Shown: piece after piece, positions 38,040-50,394 of the stretch
Numbering within the stretch: position 1 is the first letter of the stretch
How the letters are laid out: every line of letters starts with the position of its first letter
Source of the DNA: Areca catechu
Lineage: Eukaryota > Streptophyta > Magnoliopsida > Arecales > Arecaceae
Length of the DNA: 64,000 bases
Direction: 5' to 3'
Assembly: GCA_021397845.1 (NCBI GenBank)
Contig: CM038046.1
Location: 4,011,001 to 4,075,000 of the forward strand
Program-made: the position numbers and the translations under genes
Notes under the pieces: generated by a model
What the model was told of the DNA's origin: nothing
The model's database searches: none
The model's input: the letters and a program-made list of their open reading frames with translations, nothing else

Positions 38040-39147
38040 TCTTGATAAATTTGGTCATACCTAGACTCAGGAAATTGGTATATGGTTGGGTATTTTATTT
38101 ATTTCTTTATTATTTTTAAAAAGAGGAGAAGGGGGAAAGAGAGAAAATGTATAAAGGAAAAATTCCTAAGAGAGTCCTAGACTAGAGAGAAGAAAAGAAA
38201 TCATTTTAATTAACTCTTTTCTTTCTTTCTTTTTTTTTTTTCAAAACAAGTGAAACAATCAAAATCACTATCCTAGGATTAACCTGGATCTAGACAGTTC
38301 CTAACTGATCCAAGGTTACCTTCGAGCACTCCAAGCCCAAGATCAATTAACTAACTCGACGGGGTAAGTGTAAGGTTGGTGGGGGTCCCCCCGTTGCTTG
38401 CCTTAGACACCAATTGAAATTGGCCAGGTAAGCGAACGGAGCCAATTAAAGAACCACCTTTCTTCGGGCTCTTGTCTCTGAACCACTTTCTTTAGACACC
38501 AAGTAGCTAAATGATCTGAACCCGATCTAACTCTAGGGTTCCCTTGTCCTATTGAGCTCGAAATCCTTAGGGTGGACGTCTAATTGATTTTAAAATTAAG
38601 GTTTGGGTCAATGCAAATACTGGGTTGTGGTTTGTGGGCTAAGGAAGGGTATTGAACTCCCCACCTTATCTGATTAATTGGGTTATGCCCTTAAGTTGAT
38701 TATGGACAAATGAGATGCAGCAAACAAGGTATCCAAGTTATTACACAAACAAAATTAATCTAATTACTTTTTTTAAAAAAGTTTAGTGATTAAGTCTCTA
38801 GTCCTAATAAATTATAAGATGTCAGGGTAAATTTTTTTTATTTTGCAGAAAAAATAAATTTACCTAAGTCAATCAACATATGGAAAGTAAAAACATAATT
38901 TTTTTTTCTCAACCTTTTTGTACCCTAGGACAACCATTCAATATAACTTTCTAGTTATGCCAGGGCAACCTTATGTCAGGGTACTCAAGATCGAAAATTT
39001 TAATTTTAAATTTTTTTAATTTTCAAATTTTTAATTTTTAAATTTAATTTTTTTTTAAATTTGAATTTAATTTTTTTGAAATTTGAAATTTTTTTTGAAT
39101 TTTTGATTTTTTTTTTTGAATTTTTTTTCAAAATAATGCCAAAAGTT
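38040..39147 (-). other. E3 leader region, AT-rich, no coding recognised
   Basis: This lies between the primer site and the gag remnant. It includes long T-rich and A/T-simple tracts (38220-38245, 39000-39130). A Gly-Gly-Gly-coding-like GGTGGGGGTCCCCCC tract lies near 38378. I see nothing coding. Confidence 0.5.
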
Positions 39148-39162
39148 CCGGCAACGGCGCTA
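39148..39162 (-). other. E3 primer binding site (tRNA-Asp type)
   Basis: The minus strand reads TAGCGCCGTTGCCGG, close to the TGGCGCCGTTGCCGG of Athila/Tat elements primed by tRNA-Asp. It lies six bases inside the 5' LTR border. Confidence 0.75.
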
Positions 39163-39168
39163 AAAATC

Positions 39169-40832
39169 TGGTGCTCGTCATAACGCACCGATTTAAAATC
39201 TTAAATCCACTACTCTAAAAGTTAAAGTAGCGGGAGTAAGGGTCGAACCCACAAGAACTTTTGGTTATTCCGAAAAAGAATTTTTGAAGAGAAAACTAAT
39301 ATTTAACTAACTAAAACAGATAATGAAAGAGTATATATGCAATAAACAAAAATCTCAGAATTCCAACTGGTTACTTGCTGTTCGGCCCGTTTCCTTAAAA
39401 TATAGATTAATCAGAAATCGGAAACATATAAATTATAAAAATCCTTTTTAGAAATAATTTATTCCAAGAGCACAAATTGTTCCTATCGAATACATCTTGT
39501 CCCAAGAACATAAACTATGCCTAATAAAAATTAAATAATGATTCATATAAATATTGGAAATAAACACTTTATTTCATAGAAACTAAGTACAAGAGATGAA
39601 AAATAAAATAAATCCCCTTGTGCCAAGCACTACAGTGAAATCTCGAGAAGATGATCTAGCTTCTATCCAAGCACTACAGTGAAATCCTGAGAAGATGATC
39701 TAGCCTTCTATCCTGGACATCAGCTTCGTGGAAAAGAAATACAGGAATTGAAAGTGGAATGGGAAGCATAATGGAAGTCTCTCCTGAATCCTCTCTCGAA
39801 GCGGAGAATGATTGAATGTTTTATAGATGGAAAACATCGTATCAGCCCGTGTAGGAACCGCGGTGATTTCTTATCTTAATTTGCTCAAAAAGCTCGGTGC
39901 TATCTCCTTGTCGTTGCATCCGTTCGCACGATCCCAGCAAATTCCTCCATGTCCGTGAACTATTCAAAAATCTTATCCCGTACCCGTCGATCTGATCTTC
40001 CAAACAAACTCCGCGTTCCCTTGTTCCTATCCTTACGGCATTCCTCTTCTTCGGACATCCGAGTCCGACAAGCATTTGTGATCACAAACTAGCGAGGGAG
40101 ACGGTTTCCCGGCGGCTTAAAATGAGGAAAAATTGGCAGTGAGGAACACCAGCGAAGGGAATGACCAGCAGCAAGGAAGAAGAACGATGGGGAGGTCCGA
40201 CGGCTTGGGTGGCGCTCAGGCAATGGTTTGGCAGGAGCTGCAGGGAGGAAGACCGTGGGAGAAGCAGGTAGTGTCTCGGGCGGCGGAAGATGACTTCCTG
40301 GTAGCTGGCGCTGGGGGGACGATGTGGGGAGGCTGCTCCGGTGACGTGGGGTGCTTGCGATGGCCGAACGGTGAAGAGAAGGACAGCAACTTTTCCGGCC
40401 ATTTCCCGGCCGTTGGGAGCTTCTTCGGCCGGAATGGAGGTTTCCGGCGGGTTGGGCGATAGCAGGGAAAGTTCTCCGGCGAGTTTGGGCGCAAACGGTG
40501 GAAGGTGGTCCACGGTTCTGCCCATGGACCACTGGTAATGGCAGCGGTGAACCGATCAATCGTGCGATTGACCATTCAGCTGGTCCACAGTGAACCGGCT
40601 GAAAAAATTTTAGTGCTGTTCCAAAAATCATGTTGCTTTGAAAACCATGCTAAAATCTTCTAAAATTGATTTCAGATCTATATGAACTCCTATTTGGGTC
40701 CGGTTTGCGCCGTTAGATTCCATAATTCATGCTCTACATAATGATGAAGTCAATTTCTGCAAAATACTACATAAAACTTTTAATTTCAACCAAATAAAGT
40801 TAGATTAATTATCATTATTTTAATAATTATCA
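39169..40832 (-). repeat. E3 5' LTR
   Basis: This 1664-bp partner of 34045-35757 keeps the GC-rich island with open frames (40082-40631) and the hairpin (40505-40515 and 40522-40532, one mismatch). Confidence 0.85.
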
Positions 40833-40837
40833 ATCCT

Positions 40838-43800
40838 TTTCCAAGATTATAGCATCTGGCCATAAACAAAGAAGTCCTATACATCAACCATCACCTCAAG
40901 CTGAATAATGGACCAGTACCATCTAAAGAAAAAAAGGAGGAAAGCCATTTGGTCTAGGTTCTTTGTCCTTAGCCAATGACCAAACAAGTCTCCAAATCTC
41001 ATCCGCGGAGAGGCTGAAAAAGCGCCTGATTCTCTTGCTAAAAAACCACTGCACTAGGAGGAGGCATGAACGAGCTGGTCCCTCCCAAGGACATTGTCTA
41101 CCTGGATCTGAAGTACACAATCTCAAGCCTGATCCTATATCTTCCTCAGAAACCCACTACCTCTCGGAGTTCTACAGTGTTAGAATCTAGTTTCTATGCT
41201 TGTAAACAATTGTAACTTGGTGGAAGAACCTTGTATTTCTATCCCCCTCTCAGATCTAGTAGGCTCTAAATTTCTGTCTCCAAAAAATCTCCTACTATCT
41301 TAGAAGGGTGTGATGCTCAAAAAGCTAGTTTTGGAGCTCAGACAAATCATGCTCAATAAGGCCACCTTCTTGCTCCTCTTACTCTTGGAGATCAGAGATC
41401 GACTTCTCGACCGCCTCAAGCCATCCAAAAATGTTGCCTACCTCCATCCTGTTCTACCAAAGAAGACGTCTCCTAGTCAGCTCAAGCCAGTGAGTCACAT
41501 GATATCTAGCATTTTTTCTTATTGGCAAGAACCATACCTCCCTAACAATCTTTCATAAGCGAGAATAGGATAACCAAAACTTCTCAAATCGAAAGGGACT
41601 TTGATAAGATGGAGATGAATTAGTGCACAACAATAGTGGTCGATGGTCAAAAGCAATCCTCGATAGGTGATGAACAAGATAAGCGGTTGCCATTGGATCC
41701 AGCTAGCCATCACATCTATTCTTTCCCACACTCTAGCCCCATCAAGTCGATTATTATACCAAGTAAATCTCTAGCCCACAGAACTAAGATCTACCAAGCC
41801 ATTAGAGTGTAAGAATTCACCAAACTCCCTTGACCCAGTGTCTTCTATGAACAACCACCCTCTCCTCTTCTCAAGCCCATCAATACAATTGAAATCACCA
41901 GCTATAACAGAGATCATCAATTAAAGCAGTCAGCTCCTGCCACAGGACTCTCCCTTTCTTGTAATCAGTACTAGATAAACAACAAACAAGAGCCAAGTGA
42001 AACCATTAGATTAAGAAATTACAATAGTAATTTATTATGGGCATCAATGAAAGACATCCACAAATGGCTACAACAAGCTTCCAAATAACAATAATTCCTT
42101 TAGACAAGCCTTGAGAATCCATCGCATAAAAGTACAAGCTCGGTGGAAATCAATGAAGAACAGGATCCAAACTTGAGCCCGAGAGCCTAGTCTCCATCGG
42201 GATACACATCTCCGGTTGGCGTTGCAATACAAATCTTCAAAATATTGTAATGAAAGAAGGCTTCCCAGCCCTCCTGACATTCCAAAATAGTAGTTTCATT
42301 GAGTCAACAGTGAGAGGGGCTATTAGTTGATGTCTAGCAGCCATACTAGATTCTTCCTTGCCTTCCCATTTTCTTTGAAATCACCAATAGCTTGGAGGGC
42401 CAATGTTAGGCGACCTGTCACCTCAATATGACTCAAATTCGCCCCCTCCACTCCTAAACATTTTTTTCCTATTTGAGATCGATGATGGCCTTCCCTAGGC
42501 TCTTCCCCTTCGACCGGTAGTAGTAGCAAGCAGGACTAGACTCCCCTACCCACTCGGTCTTGACATTCACCGATGGGTGAACATGCCGGCATCCCCTCAA
42601 CCTCCAAGCTCAGAGACAACAACCCCACATGCAGACGCCCAATCACAAGCACCAGGATCCCAACAACCGGTGGATCTTCCAAGTCATTGTGTGGGGAGTG
42701 TCAAATGAAGCTCCCCCTTCATGGCCCTTGGAACTAGACTTCCTCCGTTCTCCGGTGTGGTCAGCTTCATCAATCATAGACAAGGCTAGAGCAGAGCACT
42801 GGGCTAAGAGCACTTGGACTTCAGGTGTTTGGGCTAACTTTGGAGGGCTTCTGGCCTATTTCAGTGTCAGCCCGCTAGCATCAGTCATGTAAAAGTATTT
42901 TGGGCTTGGGCTTATATCACAGCCCATCTCCATAGCATCATTTGGTCCCAACTCGAAAAGCACCAAAAAGCCTTTCCTTGACTCGCTTGATTTGACTCGA
43001 TCTAACCCATATTCCTTCTTCTCCAGTGACCACCGATGAGTATGCTTCATTGGCTTTTACCATCCATCAGAGTTCAGTGGCAAGCCAGGCAATATATTAT
43101 CAGGGGTGGGTGAACTCGGGCTAGAGGAGTCCAAATTGGACCTGATCTCCTTCCTCGGTTTGGTTAGAGCTCTGACGGGATGATGCTGTTGGATTCATGA
43201 AGTAGCCATCCAAGGCCCAAGGTGCGATCGACTCGAAGCCGCCAAAGCCTCTATCGTTGGGAACTCACCTTCCTCTTCCATAGCCCCACCCTCCTTAGTC
43301 ATTGGCTCCGCACAAAAAATTTCTGGTTGTAGTGGTCGTCCCCCCGGCCTCCTCTCCTCCCGGCTTAGCTGGTAGTCATCAAGAATGTGACTTAGGTAGC
43401 CAAATTTGTAACAGATCGATGGCATGTTCTCATAGATGAAAGGTTGCTAGAAGACAACCTGTTGGACATAGATAGAAATCCAAGGTTTGAGAGGTTCCGA
43501 TGAGTCGATCTTCACCCTCATCCTTGCAAACCTAGTTTTCTAAAACTGGGTCATGAAGTCATCCATTTCCATCAGAATCTCAGCCTCCATCATAATTCCC
43601 ATTAGTAGATCCGGCTCTCAAAACTCCATTGGCAATCTGGGCAATCACACCTAAATCACCGCATGTTGTACCATCTTAGATCCCGGGATGAAGTCCGGAA
43701 CCCATGGCTTCACCACCAGAAGATGGCCGATGACAAACCATGGGCCTTCTTTGAGAATCCCCTCATAATCCCCTCCATCTGAAAATGGATGAGATGATAG

Positions 43801-44040
43801 TCCTTGGCTAGAGCAAATACCTCTAGATCAGTCTGAACATTGCCTTAGAGTTTGAATTCCTTTACTACCTACTTCGAGGAGACTCGCTGGCCAAGGCTTC
43901 AAACAAGAACATACCTCTTTTCCCATTGTTTTCATGATGCCACCATCTTCTCCTTTGGAAACTCAAAGAACTTTTATGAAGAATCTTTGAAGCTTCTCCA
44001 TCTCTTTTAGTGAAATTCAATGTTCCATCCACCAAGGTTA
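40838..44040 (-). mobile_element. L1-type LINE, ORF1 and ORF2 N-terminal half (degenerate)
   Basis: On the minus strand from the right: an ORF1 remnant with a DUF4283-like domain (about 43640-43800: EGPWFVIGHLLVVKPWVPDF, then IPGSKMVQHAVI). It is followed by a zinc-knuckle-like CYKFGYLSH (frame 43195-43425). Then come ORF2 endonuclease fragments (41519-41731: WERIDVMASW and IDHYCCALIHL at the place of the usual SDH motif), and the pre-RT segment FSLSADEIWRLVWSLAKDKE (40923-41126). Stops and frameshifts are common. The 5' end lies somewhere between 44040 and 44400 and was not resolved. Confidence 0.82.
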
Positions 44041-45332
44041 CCTAGGCGAATCTTGAATGACCTTGGTCCATGATCTCTCTCCTTCCTCCCACTCTGATGA
44101 GGACCGAACGCGGTCGCCTAACCCTTTTTCCTTCTCAACCATCCCAGCACCAAGGTCCAAAAACTGTTTGATGAAATGCCCTAGTGGTTGCACGATATTT
44201 GATGCAATTGGACGATCGCATCCAAGTGCTCCCTGTTTCGTGCATGGAACAAGCTTTAATATACAAGAAAAGCGGTCAGTTCTTGGGCCATAATATCTCT
44301 ATGTGGATGTCCAGTAAATGCTTTAAATCCAGCAACATTTGGGAAGTGAGTTGCCTAATCTACAATGCCATGCTCGTCCAGTTTTTTTTTTAAAAAAAAA
44401 CATCTGCATGAAAATTCAGGCGTTTAGAGTTGCTTGTACGAAATTTAAGTTACCACTATCAATCATGTTGACATTCGAACCTAGATTCGCCTCAGTCGTT
44501 GTGTAAGACTAGAAATTTGGCATGCAACACTTGCCAATGATTCCTTCAGACCTCTGCTAAACCTCTTGAGAGTGTCACAACAGTCGCAATTTGCTGCAGC
44601 CAATCATGTAGTAAATTAAAGACAAGGTTGTTTGATATCCCCTCAATAAAAGAAAAAGAAAAAAGGGCAAACTCACGCTCAACATATACTAAAGCTAGCA
44701 GAATTGCTTGCTTAGATTTTTTTTTCCTATATTATCCTTTCAAGATGCATCCTGTGTCTCTTTTGGTTTTATCACTTACGGTTACAATGACATTACATTA
44801 TCTTTTCTGAAGAGCTTTGAAGATGATCAATGCAGACCGTACCTTTGATGACTTCTTCCTGTCTTCTACTATTTTGCCGGTATGCACCAGATTCTTTATA
44901 ACATAAGACTTTATAATCATGCTTCCTCCGTGTCTTTCGCTTTTATCAATTTCTGGTGTTCATAATGCTATGTTCAATTGGGGCAGTCCTATATCTATGT
45001 CCCAATATTCTGTTTTTTATTTAAAAGTCAGTCCTGCATACTGTTATTGCTCTATATAAATCCAGTACTCTTATTATCCACACACCTAAAAAAAAAAAAC
45101 CCAAAAGAGATTGCTGCATGAATCGAATAGGAGGCAAAGTTGATCATGAGAAAACAATTTAAAGCTTTATCAAAGCAATACAATATAACATTTCAATACA
45201 ACATAATAAGAGCATGTATATATTCGAATAGAACATATCATCAGCAAGCTCAAATGGAGAGGAAAAAGCAGTCAAGAATAAAGTCCATAAATCGCCTAAA
45301 CACAAGGAAAAATCCTATCAGCCTTAAAAAAC
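44041..45332. other. Between LINE and actin, no gene recognised
   Basis: This stretch holds a T10/A9 junction near 44380-44400. A short plus-strand stretch near 44160 (LFDEMP) recalls a pentatricopeptide repeat, but it has a stop directly after and no repeat ladder. The last 500 bases are the 3' flank of actin. Confidence 0.5.
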
Positions 45333-46753
45333 TTAGAAGCACTTCCGGTGGACAATTGATGGTCCTGCTTCATCATATTCTCCCTTAGAAATCCACATCT
45401 GCAGATACAGAGATATGTTAGGCATAAAGCAACGACAGATTTCTTCAAAGGTAACAGAAAAAAGCAGCACTAAGATATCACCTGTTGGAAGGTACTGAGG
45501 GAGGCAAGGATGGATCCTCCGATCCAGACACTATATTTCCGTTCCGGGGGGGCAACCACCTTAATTTTCATGCTGCTAGGAGCAAGTGCAGTGATTTCCC
45601 TGCTCATACGGTCGGCAATTCCAGGGAACATGGTTGTGCCGCCACTAAGCACGATATTCCCATACAAATCCTTCCTGATATCAACATCACACTTCATGAT
45701 GGAGTTGTATGTGGTCTCATGAATTCCAGCAGCTTCCATACCGATCAATGAAGGCTGGAAGAGCACCTCAGGGCATCTAAACCTCTCAGCCCCGATGGTG
45801 ATAACCTGCCCATCAGGCAGTTCATAGCTCTTTTCTACGGTGGAGCTGCTCTTGGCAGTTTCTAGCTCCTGCTCATAATCTAGAGCAACATAGGCTAATT
45901 TTTCCTTTATGTCTCTAACAATTTCTCGTTCTGCTGTAGTGGTGAAAGAATAACCTCTCTCAGTAAGGATCTTCATCAATGCATCCGTGAGATCACGGCC
46001 AGCAAGATCCAGACGAAGGATGGCATGAGGTAGTGCATATCCTTCATATATTGGAACAGTATGGCTCACACCATCACCAGAATCCAACACGATTCCTGCA
46101 AACATAAAACAACAACTCAGTGGAAGCACAGATGAAGATGATGGTTTATGTGAACAATGCAGCCATTCTGATACAAACCAGTTGTACGGCCACTGGCATA
46201 TAGGGAAAGGACAGCCTGAATTGCAACATACATGGCAGGCACGTTGAATGTCTCGAACATGATCTGGGTCATTTTCTCTCTGTTTGCTTTAGGGTTGAGC
46301 GGAGCTTCAGTAAGGAGCACAGGGTGCTCTTCAGGTGCAACACGAAGCTCATTGTAGAAGGTGTGGTGCCAAATCTTCTCCATGTCATCCCAATTGCTGA
46401 CAATCCCATGCTCGATAGGGTATTTCAAAGTGAGGATACCTCTTTTGGACTGAGCTTCATCACCCACATAAGCATCCTTCTGGCCCATTCCTACCATGAC
46501 ACCTGTGTGGCGAGGTCGGCCTACAATGCTGGGGAATACAGCCCTAGGTGCGTCATCACCAGCAAATCCAGCCTACAGAGTTATCCCAAGATGGGAAAAA
46601 GTTAATTCGCACTCATGACCAGGATCATCACCAAGGAACTAATTCTCAAAGCAGGAAGGAGACAATAAGCCTGATAAAAGATTGGTTAATAACCTTGACC
46701 ATCCCGGTTCCATTGTCGCAGACAAGAGGTTGAATATCCTCAGCATCAGCCAT
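45333..46753 (-). CDS. ACT: Actin, complete, 377 residues
   Basis: Actin is the ATP-binding subunit of cytoplasmic and nuclear filaments. Four coding exons are read on the minus strand: 46694-46753, 46179-46572, 45482-46095 and 45333-45398, all with GT/AG borders. The coding total is 1134 bases, exactly the 377 residues plus stop of plant actins. The N-terminus is [20 protein letters not shown], with the first ATP-binding loop ([18 protein letters not shown]). Later landmarks are [20 protein letters not shown], the second phosphate loop [34 protein letters not shown], and the C-terminus [10 protein letters not shown]. Intron positions (after codon 20, inside the Gly at about 152, before Met 356) are those of plant actins. 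No stop or frameshift is seen. I cannot say which paralogue it is. Confidence 0.97.
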
Positions 46754-46764
46754 TTTCTACAGCT

Positions 46765-47955
46765 CTGTGGAAGAAATATTGCATGCAAAAGAATTTATTA
46801 ACTCGCAAAGAACAACTATGCCACATATTTGAACTTGATAACATATCTTGACAAGTTATATTGAGCTTGACTTAAATTTCTAGTTCTAAATTATGCATTT
46901 ATTGTTTCATACTATGTAATGGAAGGCTATGCGACCCTGATTATTTTTTTTAAAGAGTGACTTGTCTTTCTGGCATATCGAACAAAGTTGTAATGTAACC
47001 ATGGCATGCTTAAAATCTGTAACAAGCAAGACAATTGCATGATCAATTATTGAGTTCTATTCCAAACTTGATTTATATTTGATACAAATTAATCATCACA
47101 AATAATAAGGCGGTCATAAGATGTGCAGATCTGGTCATTAGTGATCTCATTATGTGGTTTGTCACCTACCTCTCCTAACAAAACATAGCAAGGATCATAT
47201 ATCCATAACTTTCCTTGCAGCAGGTCGACAATTACTTGGGGTCTTCCCAGGGACATGACGGATATTGAGTAGACAAAAGAAGCAAGCAAAACATACAACT
47301 GACTATAAGCAAATCGGTCGATGTTAAAAAAAAAAAAAAAAAAAATCCACAAACCATTTAATTCCGAAGTACAATATAAGGGGCAGATACATTTCTCAAG
47401 CACAAAGGGCAGATATGATCGACACCAATACACTACATGCATATCTATAACCATATCATTCATAGAATGGCAAACCGATCAGTTCATAAGCCATAACATT
47501 TTACACCGATCATTACAAAATCCCTAAACACAACCAAAGCGGCAATGAGATAACACATGACGGTGCTTAAGGAATAGATCAAAGATAAACTTAGATCCAG
47601 ATCAACAAATCTTTAGAAAATTACCCATATAATCTATGGAGCAAAGCTAACTGGCACGAAATCTTTACCGAAAAAATCAGGCCAATTTCGTTTAGAATCA
47701 ACTTAAAACGTAAAATTTCTCCCAAGTGGGATCTTATCCGCGGGAAATCAAGAGATCTGGATCTAGAAAGCATGACTCTGTAATCAAAGGATGGAATTCT
47801 CCATAGTTTTAAACAATCTTCAGATTTCCACCAATAAAAATGCGAACTTTACCTCTAAATTCCAACGAATAATCATATCATTAAATAGATCCATCAAAAA
47901 AAAAAAAAAAAATCAAGAGAGAGAAATAGAGCTCGATGAGGCAACGATTGGGTAC
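46765..47955 (-). promoter_or_regulatory. ACT: Actin 5' UTR leader intron
   Basis: The sequence just upstream of the actin ATG has an acceptor after a pyrimidine tract (TTTCTTCCACAG), followed by AGCTGTAGAAAATGG. A matching donor, GAG followed by GTACC, lies at 47954-47956, with untranslated exon sequence beyond (about 47956-48060). Plant actin genes are known to carry such a leader intron, often enhancing expression. An alternative acceptor lies at 46757. No clear TATA box was found upstream of the leader exon. The intron contains a 21-base A run near 47327-47346. Confidence 0.7.
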
Positions 47956-48061
47956 CTCGTGGAGGACTGGCGATCAATGAGAGAACTCCCCCTTCCTCGG
48001 ATAAGATCCCTAAGTAGAGGGACGGAGCCAAAGAAGCGCTCTCAGAGCTGCTACAGAAGAG

Positions 48062-49112
48062 GAGCAAGGTCCCCCATACAATGGCCGCGTGGGTAAAAGC
48101 CATCCCAAAAAATGGCCAGCCAGCCTTTCGTCCCCCTGACAATCTGGAAGTACATGGATCCGCTGATCATTCCAAACAGCGGACGCTCTGTTTGCGATCA
48201 TCATGGCCGTTGGTGCTTTTAGATCGAGAGCGTTGGGTACACAAGGTACAGGTTGGCCCAAGTTGTCTGAGGCCTGCAACGCGTGAACTGGGAAACAGGT
48301 GTTAAGGGCAAAAAAGTAAAGTCCAGGCTGGGCATGGAGCAGCTTTGAGGTCATGTCATGTGGTTAGCCACCAACTGAGGCGCAGAAGCTCGAGACTTTT
48401 TAGTGGAGGCAATGATTGGGGCACCAAAACTGAGCTTATTCTGACTTGGCATGCAAGGGAGTGGGTTTGAGTTCACCGCGGGGCGAAACAACAATGATGG
48501 AATGCAAAGGCAGGTACAAGATATTTAAATGGTTGTTTTTTTAATAAAAAATTTAAAAAAATTATATTTTATCTGGATTTGTAAATACTTACGTATATCT
48601 TTGATTCCAGTAATATCGATCTTACATCTTCTGATTTACTATATTTTTTTCCTGATTATCTAATTTAGGATAAAATTTCTTGACTCGTGCATCAATGATA
48701 AATTATTTAGAATTAGATAATTAATATGAATTTGTTTGATCATATTAAAATAAGATGGACATATAACATGAATTTTTAAAAAATAAAATTAAGATGAGAA
48801 TTAAAATATTTTGATCTTTTAATATTTTAATATAGGTCATATATCTATCTTATTTTAAAATGATCCAATGAATCCTTATCAACTATCAAACTCTAAATAA
48901 TTTGTCATGTATACATCAGTCATGAAGCTTTATCCAAATTAGATAGCCAAGAGAAATATTATAATAAATTGAAAATTGTAGAGATTAAAGTTGTAAAAAA
49001 TATTTGCAAATCAAAATAATATGTCGGAGGTTTTTTATATTTTATTTTTTTCATATTTTACATAATGCATTTGAGCAAGTATGGTGGAGCATTTTACTTT
49101 TTTTGGGGTGTA
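48062..49112. other. Actin upstream region then AT-rich DNA
   Basis: The first 400 bases are moderately GC-rich and belong to the actin promoter side. From 48500 the sequence is strongly AT-rich without coding. I see no further feature. Confidence 0.5.
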
Positions 49113-49122
49113 TAAAGTGGAG

Positions 49123-49619
49123 CTTTTTTTTTTTTTTAATAAAGCAAAAGGGATAGGGGAAATAAATCCCGGTGCAGCTACGCCCGTAAGCCCCCATCAG
49201 GTAATATTCGAGACGCTCAGATTCGTGCAGTTTCTCTCCACCTAATGGTGAGTACGTTAACTGACATCACCAAGATGCCGGTTAGTAGAACGGGAACAAA
49301 GGGGAGACCCTGACCTGCACTCCAACTGTCGCAGGATTTAGAAAAATCCTGGATTTAATCGAGTCACTACGGGATGATGCTTCGAACCTGTAACCAGATA
49401 GGTGCAGTCTCTCCACATCTAATGGTGAGTACGTCAACCTAATATCACTAAGATGTCGGTTAGTAGAACGGGAAGGGGAGACCCTGACCTCTCACTCCAA
49501 CTGTCGCGGGATCTAAAAAAATCCTAGATTTAATCGAGTCACCACGGGATCATGTTTCGAATTTGTGACCGGTTAGTAGTGAGGCAAGGCCTCTACCAAC
49601 CGGGCTACCGCCTTAGCGG
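49123..49619 (-). mobile_element. tRNA-derived SINE, dimeric
   Basis: The minus strand starts at 49619 with a tRNA-like head. It has a box-A word TAGCCCGGTTGGTAGAGG and, about 35 bases on, a box-B-like ATTCGAAAC. The element ends in a poly-A tail (T14 at 49124-49137). Ten-base flanks TAAAGTGGAG (49113-49122) and TAAAGTAAAG (49620-49629) differ by two transitions and are read as the target duplication. Inside, a segment of about 180 bases is present twice (starting near 49221 and 49400), each with the GAGTACGT and GGTTAGTAGAACGGGAA words. The second unit keeps a canonical box B (GGTTCGAAGC) near 49380. The element is therefore a head-to-tail dimer or a SINE-in-SINE insertion. Confidence 0.75.
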
Positions 49620-49629
49620 TAAAGTAAAG

Positions 49630-50389
49630 ATTTTCACTCCAAAATAATATGACCTAACATACATGCTTCGTAAGCTGTGCAAGATTAGATTGGTTATTTG
49701 TCTAGATTCTACATTTGATGTTTCTAGTACTGCCTAATTGGATAGATAATGTATTTGGATGAGTTGGTTGAGTTGACCTCTAGGTCTAGCTCGAATACGG
49801 AAGGTAGTTTATGACCTAACTCATCATAAACATGTTTGAATTTTGAATAAAAGGATTTGAATCATAAATGAATCGATTTGTTTAATCTATTTAATATATG
49901 GATCGGGTTCATATTTTTCAAGCCTAACATGTTCAACCTATTTAGCCCATTTAATATACGAGTCGAGTTGGATAAACAGATTATCTATTTATTAAATAAG
50001 TTGGATTAGGTTGGGTTGGATAAATATATTATTTGATTATTAAACGAGTTAATTGGATCAAGTTGGATCGGGTTAGCAGGTTATCCATTTAATAAATGGA
50101 TTAAATGATCAGGGTTAGGATTTAAATTACAATCCATATAATAAATATATTAGATTACTTTTCTGACCCAACATATTTATGCCCGACCCAACTTGATTAC
50201 CATCCCTAAACCCAAATTTGGGTTGCATTAGATTCTTTAATAAATCAATTGAGCTTAGTACTTCAAATTTGGATCCTGGTATGTTTAGTTGGATCAAACC
50301 GACTTTTCAACTTTTTGAGTTGATCTATTTGATTCTTTTCACTTTCTCATAAGATTTCAGACTGGCTCATTTTAAAAACTCCTACGTAT
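49630..50389. other. AT-rich intergenic DNA with short degenerate repeats
   Basis: Words such as TTGGATAA and GGGTTGGAT recur irregularly between 49900 and 50150. There is no coding and no resolved element boundary. Confidence 0.4.
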
Positions 50390-50394
50390 ATAAG

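Larger units (their letters stand above)
34045..40832 (-). mobile_element. E3: Athila-like LTR element, internally deleted, inserted in LINE RT
   Basis: The LTRs are 34045-35757 (3') and 39169-40832 (5'). On the minus strand they begin TGATAATTATT and end GAGCACCA; the outer 3' copy has decayed to CTA. Flanking 5-mers are GTCCT (34040-34044) and ATCCT (40833-40837), one transition apart. The primer site resembles the tRNA-Asp type of Athila elements (CGCCGTTGCCGG, within 39148-39162), and a purine tract (GTTGGGGGTG) precedes the 3' LTR. The interior is 3.4 kb and lacks RT, RNase H and integrase. The LTRs differ by about 12% in the first 200 sites by eye, plus an indel of about 90 bases near 34260 and a short tandem duplication near 39620-39710 in the 5' copy. 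Confidence 0.85.

Noticed and set aside
44245..44260. GAACAAGC as the right-hand LINE target duplication, matching GAACAAG near 16417
   Set aside because: The match is short, and it would require a LINE 5' UTR reaching past sequence that does not look like LINE.
44160..44393. Possible pentatricopeptide-repeat gene fragment
   Set aside because: Only the word LFDEMP fits; a stop follows at once and no repeat ladder is seen.
45485..46733. Plus-strand open frames across the actin gene
   Set aside because: They are antisense shadows of the conserved actin exons.
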